Part shown: positions 9,282 to 17,577 of the stretch, piece by piece
Numbering within the stretch: position 1 is the stretch's first letter
Layout of the letters: each line of letters begins with the position of its first letter
Source: Lachnospiraceae bacterium
Lineage (GTDB): Bacteria; Bacillota; Clostridia; Lachnospirales; Lachnospiraceae
DNA: 64,000 nucleotides
Direction: 5' to 3'
Assembly (NCBI GenBank): GCA_017935565.1
Contig: JAGBHK010000002.1
Location: 1-64,000 of the forward strand
Notes under the pieces: generated by a model
Told to the model about the DNA's origin: nothing
Seen by the model: only the letters and a program-made list of their open reading frames with translations
The model's database searches: none
Translations under genes and position numbers: made by a program

Positions 9282-9334
9282 ATGCATAAATTATTTCAAT
9301 GAACTATTCTGTTTAAATTTTGATATTTTCTGCT

Positions 9335-11143
9335 TTATGGTGCAACATAATCAAATGTAATTTCAATACTCTTAATCTGTGTAAATGCAGTGTTATCAAT
9401 AATAATAGCAGACGAATCTTCTGGTGTTCCATCAATTGTTCTTGCTTCAGGTGGTACATTTGTTACCCATTGATTATATAAATTAACACGTGTACATATT
9501 TTATCATCAGCTGTAGTAAATGGCTCTGCAATTAATTCGTACACTTCACCATTAACTTTCACTTCCTTAATGTCAATAAAATATCCAGGATTGATGATTT
9601 CGCCATTTGACAAACCGATTGCTGAGAATGAGAAACCTGAATCAAATCCACCTTCTACACCTGAAAAATCAAGAGCAACTGTATATGTGCCAGCTCCATT
9701 TATCTTAGCATCAGTAGCTACAACACCACCTGTTGCTGATGTAGAATCATATTTATCACCAACACTATATGTAGCCTTAAACCCACTCCACATAATCCAC
9801 GCAGTAGAACCTTCTGCCATAATCGCGTCATTATCAATGATTAATTCTCTCTCAGATGGTGCTTTTGCAACCGCGTCAGTTACACGCTTATCTGCATTTG
9901 CGATTAAATCATCTCTTGAAGATTTTTCTTCAACAGAATACTTGTTATCTGCATATAATTTAGCAAGTTCATCATCTTTAATTTTGTATTCTGTCTTGCT
10001 ATAAAAATCTCCTCTATCCCACAATACAGGACAAAGATTGCACTTTGTACATAAATCAAGCATAGCTGATGTAAATTCAATTGTATTATTCTTTAATTCA
10101 CCAGTTTTTGTAGGTAAAGCGCCAAATTCACCAATTACAACACCATATCCGCTATCTGTAAACTGGGTAAGAGATGAAATTGATCTCATAAGTGTATTGT
10201 ATTCACTCTTAATACCCCAATCTGCCTGCTCTTCGCCGCCACAGTATCCCCATGGATCGTAATAATGAACTGAAACCATTAACTTATTTTCCACAGTATC
10301 TTTTGGCATAACAAATCTTTTATCTCTTGTTGCTGCAATATTTGTATCATAACCTGCAATAAGTAAGAATCTCTCAGCATTCACACCACCTGTTGCTCTA
10401 ACAGTATCAACAAATGCTTGATTAATCTTATTGGCAGTTTCATAACATTCATCTTCTGATAAAGAACCAGAATCAGGGCATTTGTCTCTGTCGTTTAATC
10501 TGCTACCAATTTCTTCATTGCCTGATTCGAAAATCAAATATCCATTGTAACCTTTAAATGTATTACTAATCTGTGTCCACATTGAAGTATACATTTCCAT
10601 CGCTTTTTCACGTGTGGCTTCAGTTTCAGAACCAAACATTCCCCACCAGCCACCATCCCAGTGGTCGTTAATAATTACAAACATTTCTTCGTCAATTGCC
10701 CATGTTACAACTTCTGCGACTCTCTCAAGATATGCTTGATTAATAGTATAATCGCCATTTTCATAATCCATCATATTTGTCCATGCAATTGGAATACGAA
10801 TAGTATCAAATCCTGACGCTTTCATACCAGCAATCATTTCTTTTGTTGTATATGGCTGTCCCCAAGATGTTTCATATGTAGCAACAGGTGCATCAATACC
10901 ATATGAATCATGACCATATGCTTCTAATGTATTTCCTAAATTAATACCATTTCCCATATGAACTGTTGCTTCAACAGCAGTCAAGTTCAAAGGATAATTT
11001 TCATCCTTTTCCTCTTTTGCATCCTCCACTACATTTTCAGTATCCTTAGCGTCATTTTCTTTACCACAAGCGGTAAACAAACTCATGGACATTGTTACCA
11101 TAAGAGCTACTGATACCAACTTTTTAAATAGCCTTTTCCTCAT
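9335..11143 (-). CDS. GH5 family glycoside hydrolase lipoprotein (endoglucanase-like)
   Basis: A 602-residue secreted lipoprotein. The signal peptide MRKRLFKKLVSVALMVTMS ends in the lipobox LFTAC, so it should be anchored to the membrane surface. The catalytic domain (about residues 60-400) has the GH5 landmarks GINLGNTLEA, DTIRIPIAW, FESGNEEIG (acid/base Glu near 206), VSVHYYDPWG and VVIGEFGAL (nucleophile Glu near 339). This predicts hydrolysis of beta-1,4-glucans such as cellulose, or of related xyloglucan or mannan. The last 170 residues look like a beta-sandwich, possibly a carbohydrate-binding module I cannot name. I chose the start at 11143: the ATG at 11161 contains the GGAGG ribosome binding site. 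Confidence 0.88.
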   Translation of the reverse strand: MRKRLFKKLVSVALMVTMSMSLFTACGKENDAKDTENVVEDAKEEKDENYPLNLTAVEATVHMGNGINLGNTLEAYGHDSYGIDAPVATYETSWGQPYTTKEMIAGMKASGFDTIRIPIAWTNMMDYENGDYTINQAYLERVAEVVTWAIDEEMFVIINDHWDGGWWGMFGSETEATREKAMEMYTSMWTQISNTFKGYNGYLIFESGNEEIGSRLNDRDKCPDSGSLSEDECYETANKINQAFVDTVRATGGVNAERFLLIAGYDTNIAATRDKRFVMPKDTVENKLMVSVHYYDPWGYCGGEEQADWGIKSEYNTLMRSISSLTQFTDSGYGVVIGEFGALPTKTGELKNNTIEFTSAMLDLCTKCNLCPVLWDRGDFYSKTEYKIKDDELAKLYADNKYSVEEKSSRDDLIANADKRVTDAVAKAPSERELIIDNDAIMAEGSTAWIMWSGFKATYSVGDKYDSTSATGGVVATDAKINGAGTYTVALDFSGVEGGFDSGFSFSAIGLSNGEIINPGYFIDIKEVKVNGEVYELIAEPFTTADDKICTRVNLYNQWVTNVPPEARTIDGTPEDSSAIIIDNTAFTQIKSIEITFDYVAP

Positions 11144-11246
11144 AAAAAAATAATCCTCCATACTTTATTTTTAACGATTATAACATCAAACTTAAAAATA
11201 AAATATGGGGATTATTCGTGATAAATACCTAAAAAATTCGTTACTA

Positions 11247-11789
11247 TTATACATTCTTGAAAAATTCGTTGATAGAATTTGACTTAATAGCAGTTTTAAT
11301 TAACTTAGAAATCAATTCTATATCTGCACCATCAAACTTCTCTGCAACAAAATCATCAATAGCATCTTCGCTCATAGGTGCCTCGTGGTCTATACTCATC
11401 GGAGCACTAGCCTTTGGTGGTTCTGCAATCTCATCCTCATCTTCAACTTCCATAATACCCTTAAGATTAATCTCACCTTTAGTATTAATTCCATAAAGAA
11501 ATTCATCCTTACCCTTAATAATAGAATACTGCTCAGGCTTCAAACCTTCATATGGGTAACACTTCAAAAATACCACCTGATTATCAACATCGTAAACCTT
11601 ATAATAACCATCTCTAAGCATTTTTATCTCAAGTGGATAATTAATATTCGAACATTTGCTAAAAATCACCATAAACTGTGGAATAACAATCTTATTCTTC
11701 TTTTTTAAAACATTCATCCAGTTCTGAAGTTGCTTACCAGTGTTTCCATCTCTGTAATTAATATTTTCAAAAAAATCTTTCTGTGCCAT
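11247..11789 (-). CDS. Hypothetical protein, paralogue of the 15.7-kb gene
   Basis: A 180-residue soluble protein of unknown family. The first 115 residues form one domain (KDFFENINY ... FLKCYPYEG ... GEINLKGIMEVE) followed by an acidic, Pro-containing linker and a short C-terminal helix pair ending NSINEFFKNV. The same architecture occurs in the frameshifted gene at 14515-15716, with identical landmarks (LKCYPYKD, GEIILKGIMEVE, and a C-terminus ending NIIDFRKRI). It has a GGAGATAG-type ribosome binding site. No secretion signal was seen. Function is unknown; two paralogues within 4 kb suggest a lineage-specific family. Confidence 0.7.
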   Translation of the reverse strand: MAQKDFFENINYRDGNTGKQLQNWMNVLKKKNKIVIPQFMVIFSKCSNINYPLEIKMLRDGYYKVYDVDNQVVFLKCYPYEGLKPEQYSIIKGKDEFLYGINTKGEINLKGIMEVEDEDEIAEPPKASAPMSIDHEAPMSEDAIDDFVAEKFDGADIELISKLIKTAIKSNSINEFFKNV

Positions 11790-11931
11790 AATACCTATCT
11801 CCTAACAGTGTACATAATCTACTACTTTTACTCTAACTGTCATAAGTATACTACACATTTTTTAAAAAATCTATAGTTTTTTTATATTTTTTTAATAATT
11901 TTAATTTTTTTCTAATAGATTTTAAGATTTT

Positions 11932-12240
11932 TTACATTAATGTTTTTTCCTCGACTTTCTCTTCCATCATTTCCTTGAGTTCTTCTTGAATATCATCATA
12001 CTTTTCTATAATTTTATTCCATTCTCTTTCTGTAAATGAACTTGCGCCTATCTGATACGAGATTTCCGTATCACCATTTCTTATTTTTTCAGCCAAAAAA
12101 TCCATTCTGTCATCAATTATTCCTCTCATTTGTGCTTTTGTTAATTCATCAGCAAAAACAGTTTTTTCTTTTGTATGAACCTGTTTTTTTGAATAATCAC
12201 ATTTATTGTTTACATTATTTGTAGTAATTGTATTCACCAT
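11932..12240 (-). CDS. Small hypothetical acidic protein
   Basis: A 102-residue protein with an unordered Asn/Thr-rich N-terminus and a helical C-terminal half containing SYQIGASSFTEREWNKII and a long charged helix ending in EEMMEEKVEEK. I recall the SxxIGASSFTExEWxKLI pattern from uncharacterised Lachnospiraceae proteins but know no function. It has a good GGAGG ribosome binding site. It lies between the GH5/paralogue genes and mntP and is probably its own unit; the 3' side is T-rich on the coding strand. A regulatory or structural role would be a guess. Confidence 0.65.
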   Translation of the reverse strand: MVNTITTNNVNNKCDYSKKQVHTKEKTVFADELTKAQMRGIIDDRMDFLAEKIRNGDTEISYQIGASSFTEREWNKIIEKYDDIQEELKEMMEEKVEEKTLM

Positions 12241-12285
12241 AAATATTCCTCCAATATATTTATATAAATATATATCGGCTTATTT

Positions 12286-12867
12286 TTAAAAAACTCCATC
12301 AACAAATATCTTCAATCCAATAATAATTAAAATTACGCCTCCAAGAATGGATGCTTTTCCTGCAAGTTTCGTACCAAACTTCTTACCTATAATCACCCCA
12401 CTGACACAAATAACAAATGTAACCAATGCGATGATGCATGAACAGACTAGTGCCATCACAAAACCATAATCAGATATTGTAAATCCAACTGACAATGCAT
12501 CTATAGAAGTTGCCACTCCTTGAATCATAAGTGTTGTAAATGTAAGTTTTATGCATTCGCCACATTCACATTCTTCTCCTGCCTCTCTAATCATATTAAT
12601 CCCAATAAAACCAAGCAACGCCAAAGCAATCCATGGAATAAATTTTTGAAAAACTTTAAAATACTCTGCGATTGTATGTACACATCCCCAGCCAATGAGT
12701 GGCATTAACATCTGAAATATAGCAAAAGTCCCAGCTATACCAAAAATCTTTTTGCGTTTCATACATGGCTCATTCAAACCATTAGCCAAAGACACCGAAA
12801 AAGCATCCATTGCAAGTCCCACTCCAAGCATTACACTTGTAATCACAAACTCTAAGCTTAAATTCAT
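12286..12867 (-). CDS. mntP: Manganese efflux pump MntP
   Basis: A 193-residue membrane protein with six hydrophobic segments and the MntP (DUF204) duplicated motif: GLAMDAFSVSLANG in the first half and GVATSIDALSVGFT in the second, each with the conserved membrane Asp. It exports Mn2+ and protects against manganese excess. The length is typical. The assignment is strongly supported by a yybP-ykoY Mn2+ riboswitch and terminator hairpin in its 5' leader (12891-13055). An AGGAGG ribosome binding site precedes the ATG. A conserved acidic/Cys stretch in the middle loop (EAGEECECGEC) is Cys-rich and might bind metal. Confidence 0.93.
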   Translation of the reverse strand: MNLSLEFVITSVMLGVGLAMDAFSVSLANGLNEPCMKRKKIFGIAGTFAIFQMLMPLIGWGCVHTIAEYFKVFQKFIPWIALALLGFIGINMIREAGEECECGECIKLTFTTLMIQGVATSIDALSVGFTISDYGFVMALVCSCIIALVTFVICVSGVIIGKKFGTKLAGKASILGGVILIIIGLKIFVDGVF

Positions 12868-12890
12868 TTATCTTTCCTCCTAAATGTATC

Positions 12891-12920
12891 AAAAATGTCC
12901 AAGCACAACTATGCTTGGAC
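12891..12920 (-). terminator. Riboswitch-controlled terminator hairpin before mntP
   Basis: On the minus strand, GTCCAAGCA and TGCTTGGAC form a perfect 9-bp stem with a 6-nt loop, followed directly by ATTTTT. It sits between the Mn aptamer and the mntP ribosome binding site, so it is the likely expression platform: transcription stops unless Mn2+ stabilises the aptamer. Confidence 0.85.
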
Positions 12921-12964
12921 TAAATAGTTAATTCCATATAAACAGACTCCATGCATAGTTACAC

Positions 12965-13055
12965 TAAACATGAGTCTCGCAATTTAAAACAAGCCAGGTC
13001 GAAAAACCAGTATGTTGACTTGTTACCTAAATAGGCTTGCTACTCCCTCATAGGA
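12965..13055 (-). ncRNA. yybP-ykoY manganese riboswitch aptamer
   Basis: The minus strand shows the conserved elements in order: GAGGGAGTAG (13040-13049), GTCAACA (13012-13019), CGACCTGGCTTG (12990-13001) and GCGAGACTCA (12971-12980). These match the yybP-ykoY class, which binds Mn2+ and commonly precedes mntP. It is followed by an intrinsic terminator and then mntP. The position and the downstream gene agree with the class. Confidence 0.9.
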
Positions 13056-13069
13056 TATATAGCTTGTAT

Positions 13070-13098
13070 ATAATATCAATTTTGTAGAAAAATGTCAA
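13070..13098 (-). promoter_or_regulatory. Promoter of the mntP riboswitch transcript
   Basis: TTGACA (13093-13098), 17 bp and TATTAT (13070-13075) on the minus strand. The -35 box overlaps the truA stop codon, so truA and mntP are packed end to promoter. Confidence 0.8.
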
Positions 13099-13832
13099 TA
13101 CTTTACCTCGCACAAAAACAATCCCTCAGGCGGTGCCATAAATCCAGCCGCATCCCTTGATTTTGCATTAATTATTTCTTTCATACTATCAACATTTCTC
13201 TTGCCCACTCCTACTTCTATGAGAGTGCCCGTCATAATGCGCACCATATTTTGCAAGAAACCATCACCCGTATACGCTATTATCACCTTACCATTATCTT
13301 CACTAATATCAATATCTGTTACTGTTCTAATTGAAGATTTCTTAAAATGTTTATTTCCACAAAAACTTATATAATCATTGGTTCCCAATAATAATCTTGC
13401 TGCCGTTCGCATCTTTTCGACATTTAACTTATCTGCAAATCTATAAGCATACTTTCTGGAAAATACATCTAAAATCTCACCATTATCAATCACATACTTA
13501 TATGTTTTTGATAATGCGCTTAACCTTGCGTGAAATCTCTCATCCACCTCTTTCATATCTAATACTCTTATATCAAGGGGTAAATAAGTATTTATTTCTT
13601 TCACAAACCTCTCTGTATCAATCTGTTTTTTCACCTTAAATGAAGCAACCTGACCTTTGGCATGAACCCCTCTGTCAGTTCTTCCAGAACCAGCAACGTC
13701 TACATCTTCGTCAAGATATTTGCTTACAATCTCATTCAATTTGCCTTGAATAGTGTTATCAGTGTTGCCTTGTCTTTGCCATCCATTGTATCTTGTACCA
13801 TCATATGAAATTGTCATTTTATAATTGTACAT
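13095..13832 (-). CDS. truA: tRNA pseudouridine(38-40) synthase TruA
   Basis: A 245-residue enzyme that converts U38, U39 and U40 of tRNA anticodon arms to pseudouridine. Family landmarks are YDGTRYNGWQRQ near the N-terminus, SGRTDRGVHAKGQV with the catalytic Asp, ARLSALSKTYKY, and FLQNMVRIMTGTLIEVG. The length is usual for the family. The gene starts inside the end of sfsA (19-bp overlap) with its own GGGAG ribosome binding site, so the two are translationally linked. Confidence 0.95.
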   Translation of the reverse strand: MYNYKMTISYDGTRYNGWQRQGNTDNTIQGKLNEIVSKYLDEDVDVAGSGRTDRGVHAKGQVASFKVKKQIDTERFVKEINTYLPLDIRVLDMKEVDERFHARLSALSKTYKYVIDNGEILDVFSRKYAYRFADKLNVEKMRTAARLLLGTNDYISFCGNKHFKKSSIRTVTDIDISEDNGKVIIAYTGDGFLQNMVRIMTGTLIEVGVGKRNVDSMKEIINAKSRDAAGFMAPPEGLFLCEVKY

Positions 13833-14506
13833 ACAAAATCTCCCGCAATCACTTCATTTTCTGTTACATAACAGTCTATAGCCATAATATTAACACCAGC
13901 ACGTTTAGCATTTTTCAACGCTTCCCCAAAAGCAGCATGTGTTTTATAATTTGGCTCAAAGTAATCTATGCCTTTCATTTGAATTACAAACAAAATATTT
14001 GCTTCATATCCTGCCTTTTTAGCTTCAATCAATTCATTAATATGCTTTATGCCTCGTTCTGTTGGAGCATCAGGAAATCTTGCGACATTTTCTTCCTCCA
14101 ATGTAACACCCTTAACTTCCATGAAACCCTTAATACCATCCCCACGCTCATAATATATATCAAATCTTGAGTTCCCATACTTTTGTTCGCGCTTAATACA
14201 GGTAATATCATTATATAATTTACCCAAACTCAACCATTCATAAGCAATTTGATTAGGCGCTTGAGAATCCATATTAATGAGTCGTCCATTCTTAATAACC
14301 TTAACTAAAGAATACCTTGTTTTTCTGGTCGCACTTTCTCCGTGATCTTCTAAAAACACTTCTGTAACATTAGGAATTAATAATTCCTTGCATCTTCCAG
14401 TATTTTTCACATGACATTTCACCACTTCGTCATTAAGTTTAGCATAAGCAATAAACCTATTGGGCCTTTCAATAAACAATGCTTTTTTAATATTTGCATA
14501 TCTCAT
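13814..14506 (-). CDS. sfsA: SfsA family DNA/RNA-binding nuclease-like protein
   Basis: A 230-residue SfsA protein: RFIAYAKLNDEVVKCHVKNTGRCKELL at the N-terminus (OB-fold part), RFDIYYERGDGIKGFMEVKGVTLEE with the PD-(D/E)xK-like active site (D, E, K), and the FPDAPTERGIKHINEL and AFGEAL motifs. Escherichia coli SfsA was described as a sugar-fermentation stimulation protein; the fold suggests a nuclease, and the physiological role is not settled. It overlaps truA and lies 9 bp from the end of the frameshifted gene upstream. Confidence 0.93.
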   Translation of the reverse strand: MRYANIKKALFIERPNRFIAYAKLNDEVVKCHVKNTGRCKELLIPNVTEVFLEDHGESATRKTRYSLVKVIKNGRLINMDSQAPNQIAYEWLSLGKLYNDITCIKREQKYGNSRFDIYYERGDGIKGFMEVKGVTLEEENVARFPDAPTERGIKHINELIEAKKAGYEANILFVIQMKGIDYFEPNYKTHAAFGEALKNAKRAGVNIMAIDCYVTENEVIAGDFVCTIIK

Positions 14507-14514
14507 ATCTAATA

Positions 14515-15716
14515 CTATATTCTCTTTCTAAAATCTATAATATTATCTGATAAAAGCGCTGCTTTAAGCCAAATACGGAAAGCTATCTTATCTTCATCTG
14601 ATTTAAGCAATGATCCAAATCTGGTATTTATTAATTCATCCAAAATTTCATCTTCACTTTGGTTTGAACCATCATATTCGCCACCATATCTTGTCCTACG
14701 TCTTAGAGGTTTAATCTCACTCTTAGGTTTTGGTTGAACCCAAACACCATCATCGTCATCATCCAACTCTATGTCCGCTACCTTTTTAGGTAACTTCTTA
14801 GCCTTAGCTGTCTTAGTTTTAGCTGCAGTCTTTGGTTTTGCAGGTGCCTTTGGTTTTTCAGGCGCCTTTGATTTTTCAACCGCCTTTGGTTTTTCAACCG
14901 CCCCCTCTTCTGCGATTGATTCTCCCACAACAGTTTCTACTACAACGGCCTCAACAATATTTTTAACAACCTCTTCTATAACTGGCTCTTCCTTAGTTTC
15001 AACAACTTCAGAAATTTCTGCCTTTACTTCTTTCTTTTCATCCTCTTGTTCTTCTATCTTAGCCTGTACAACCTTTTCCTCTTTTGGCTCTTCTACAGTT
15101 TTTTCGATAATCTTTTCTACAACAGGTTTCTCTACAACCTTCTTTTCTTCAACGGGGTTTTCTTCAACCAATTTTTAACAGGTATTTCTTTTGCAACTGT
15201 AGCCTTAACAACCGTTTCCTTAATAATCGGTTTTTCTTCAATAACTGGTTCTTCTTCGATAACTGGTTCTTCTTCTACAACTGGTTCTTCTTCTTCAACC
15301 GTTTCTTCTTCTACAACCGGTTCTTCTACAATCTCTTCTATTTCCTCTGGAATCTCTTCCTCTACTTCCATTATTCCTTTAAGAATAATCTCACCTTTTT
15401 GGTTAAATGCATAAACATATTCATCCATACCTCTGACAATAGAATATGATTCTATTTTAATATCCTTGTATGGATAACATTTAAGATACATAATATTATC
15501 ATTGCTCTCAACAATCTTGTATAATCCATCTTCTCTTTTTTTAATTTTCAACGGAAAGCTTATGCTACCACATTTTACTAGCAAATTAGTAAATGTCTCC
15601 ATAGATACTTTCTTTTTTCTTTTCAATGATCCAATCCATGACTGCAATGATTTTTTTGTAACCGCATCACTACATATTATGTTTTCGTAAAAATCCGCTT
15701 TAGCCTTTTTCTCCAT
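14515..15716 (-). pseudogene. Frameshifted hypothetical gene, paralogue of 11247-11789
   Basis: Two minus-strand open frames, 15132-15716 (194 residues from an ATG) and 14515 to about 15171 (218 residues, no ATG, only a TTG), read as one broken gene of about 400 residues. The first has the conserved N-terminal domain (LKCYPYKD, GEIILKGIMEVE) and begins a Glu/Val/Pro-rich repetitive linker. The second continues the same Glu/Val-rich linker, has an Ala/Lys/Pro-rich stretch, and ends in the C-terminal helices (KAALLSDNIIDFRKRI) that the intact paralogue also has. One extra A in the five-A run (15172-15176) would join them. This could be a true mutation, phase variation or a sequencing error. The function is unknown. 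Confidence 0.75.
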
Positions 15717-15779
15717 AGTAATCCTCCATTCCGAAACGTTACAATCCTCAATACTTAATTATTCTGATATATAACAAAA

Positions 15780-15815
15780 AACTTCATTTTAGACTATTTT
15801 ACCTAAAATGAAGTT
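15780..15815. terminator. Bidirectional-looking terminator
   Basis: AACTTCATTTTAG (15780-15792) pairs with CTAAAATGAAGTT (15803-15815), a 13-bp stem with T runs on both sides. It ends the thiamine transporter operon, whose last stop is at 15829. Confidence 0.88.
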
Positions 15816-15828
15816 TTTTTTCAATCCT

Positions 15829-16572
15829 TTATGCAAGGATTTCTTTTATTTGTTTTTTATACTCAATAAATTCATTAGTTAAAGTAAATTGTTCAGTTCT
15901 AGGTTTTTCCTTATCTATAACGATTTCTTTTATTATAGTTCCAGGATTTCCACCTAAAATATAAACTCGGTCCGATAAAAGAATTGCCTCGTCTATATCA
16001 TGTGTTATAAATATCGTAGACATTTCTATTTTACTCATTATATCAATGTACCATTTATGCATCTGCCCTTTCGTAATGGTATCCAACGCGCTAAATGGTT
16101 CATCTAAAAGAGCTACTCCATCTGCACAAAGATAAGTTCTTAGGAAGGCAACTCGCTGTCTCATACCACCAGATAATTGAGATGGATATTTCTCCTGCGT
16201 ACCATCCAAACCAAAATCCGTAAAATATTTACCAGCCTTAGCCCTTGCTTCCTTCTTACTCATTCCCTTTACAACCAATCCTAAAGACGCATTATCTATG
16301 ACTTTTTTATGAGGCAATAATAAATCCTTCTGCAGCATATAACTTACTTTTCCAGGATTTCCTGTAATATCATTACCATCAAGAAAAACTTGTCCAGCAT
16401 CTGGTTTAATAAGTCCTGACAAAATATTAAACAATGTCGTCTTTCCAGAACCACTAACGCCTACCAATGATACAATTTCACCTTTATTCAACTGTATATT
16501 GATGTCTTCGATAATAACTTTCCCATCAAAACTTTTTATTAAATTTTTAGTTTGAAGTTTTAATATACTCAT
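15829..16572 (-). CDS. thiZ: ABC transporter ATP-binding protein, thiamine-precursor uptake
   Basis: A 247-residue ATPase with Walker A GVSGSGKT (about residues 38-45), Q-loop (YMLQKD), signature LSGGMRQR, Walker B VALLDEPFSALD and H-loop THDIDEAI. It resembles the SsuB/TauB/ThiZ group that energises uptake of sulfonates, nitrate or pyrimidine precursors. The TPP riboswitch upstream and the thiamine-binding protein in the operon decide for a thiamine precursor, probably hydroxymethylpyrimidine. Its start overlaps the end of the binding-protein gene by 26 bp. Confidence 0.85.
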   Translation of the reverse strand: MSILKLQTKNLIKSFDGKVIIEDINIQLNKGEIVSLVGVSGSGKTTLFNILSGLIKPDAGQVFLDGNDITGNPGKVSYMLQKDLLLPHKKVIDNASLGLVVKGMSKKEARAKAGKYFTDFGLDGTQEKYPSQLSGGMRQRVAFLRTYLCADGVALLDEPFSALDTITKGQMHKWYIDIMSKIEMSTIFITHDIDEAILLSDRVYILGGNPGTIIKEIVIDKEKPRTEQFTLTNEFIEYKKQIKEILA

Positions 16573-17563
16573 TACTAAATCCTTTACCTGTTAAATCATT
16601 ACTTGTAAGTTTATTATCATACAACCACTTATAAAATGTGTTCCAACGCTTTTCATTGATAACGCCCCATTCTTTTTCATCAGCAATATACTGTTTGCTA
16701 ATCCATTCCTGAGACTTATAAACAAGTTCTTCACTTCCTCTAAGTGAGCCTGTTTCGTCACCTTTTATAAGGATATCTGCAGCTTCTTTTGGATTTTTTG
16801 CAGCATACTCATAACCTTTCTTAGTTGCTTCCAAAAACGCTTTAGCTTCATCTGCATTTTCTTTAAGATACTCATTATTTGCTATTATTATAGGTGTATA
16901 ATAATCTAATTCTTCTGTAATACTAGCAAAATCCCAGTAATCAAATTCAAGTCCATTAAGTTCTGCGTTTATTCCACTCCAACCATAATAAATCCAAACA
17001 GCATCTGTTTGCTTTGCTTCCAATGCAGCAGCCTCATTTGTAATTGCATTTGGAATAAGATTTACTTTATCGAAATCTCCGCCATCTACTTTCATTGCAT
17101 ATCTAATCATTTCCTTCTCAATTGGAGAATCCCATGTTGCATAAGTCTTACCTTCAAGACCTTTAGGTGTATCCATTCCTTCACCTGCTCTAGAAATGAT
17201 TCCCGAGGTATTATGCTGTAACACTCCTGCAACTGCAGTAACTTCTATAGGATTTTCCTTATCAAAAGATGCGGCAATTGTATCTTGAGCATCAATAGCA
17301 AACTGTGCTTGTCCACTGGCACACATAAGTGTAGAACCACCTTCTGGAGGCTGAACAATCTTTACGTTTAAACCAGCTTCTTCATAATAACCTTTTTCCA
17401 ATGCAACATACAAGCCCGTATGATTTGTGTTAGGTGTCCAATCAAGACAAAAAACTATTTCCTTAAGACCATCCTTGATTTCATCTTTTCCACAACTACA
17501 TCCAGTTACACAAAACATCATAACCATGCACATAATCAAAGCAATTATTCTTTTTATTTTCAT
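16547..17563 (-). CDS. thiY: NMT1/THI5-like substrate-binding lipoprotein
   Basis: A 338-residue periplasmic-type binding protein made as a lipoprotein (signal peptide with lipobox VTGC near residue 22). The mature start FCLDWTPNTNHTGLYVALEKGYYEEAGL is characteristic of the NMT1/THI5-like family, which binds pyrimidine moieties of thiamine in the ThiY branch. GGSTLMCASGQAQFAIDAQD forms part of the ligand cleft. It lies between its permease and ATPase genes and is controlled by a TPP riboswitch, so uptake of hydroxymethylpyrimidine or a related precursor (such as formylaminopyrimidine) is the best reading. Confidence 0.87.
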   Translation of the reverse strand: MKIKRIIALIMCMVMMFCVTGCSCGKDEIKDGLKEIVFCLDWTPNTNHTGLYVALEKGYYEEAGLNVKIVQPPEGGSTLMCASGQAQFAIDAQDTIAASFDKENPIEVTAVAGVLQHNTSGIISRAGEGMDTPKGLEGKTYATWDSPIEKEMIRYAMKVDGGDFDKVNLIPNAITNEAAALEAKQTDAVWIYYGWSGINAELNGLEFDYWDFASITEELDYYTPIIIANNEYLKENADEAKAFLEATKKGYEYAAKNPKEAADILIKGDETGSLRGSEELVYKSQEWISKQYIADEKEWGVINEKRWNTFYKWLYDNKLTSNDLTGKGFSNEYIKTSN

Positions 17564-17577
17564 ATTAATCCTCTTTT

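Noticed and set aside
9075-9287. 70-residue open frame on the minus strand across the GC-rich palindromic island
   Set aside because: It is made wholly of inverted-repeat sequence, has no ribosome binding site and no protein-like pattern.
15160-15185. Programmed -1 frameshift site in the split gene
   Set aside because: The local heptamer is T AAA AAT, which does not fit the X XXY YYZ rule, and no strong downstream structure is evident; a single-base indel is simpler.
14771-15414. Long Ser/Thr- and Phe-rich open frames on the plus strand
   Set aside because: They are antisense shadows of the Glu/Val/Lys-rich repetitive linker of the frameshifted minus-strand gene.
16547-17563. Nitrate, taurine or sulfonate binding protein
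   Set aside because: The TPP riboswitch and the thiamine-binding first gene outweigh the general similarity to those importers.
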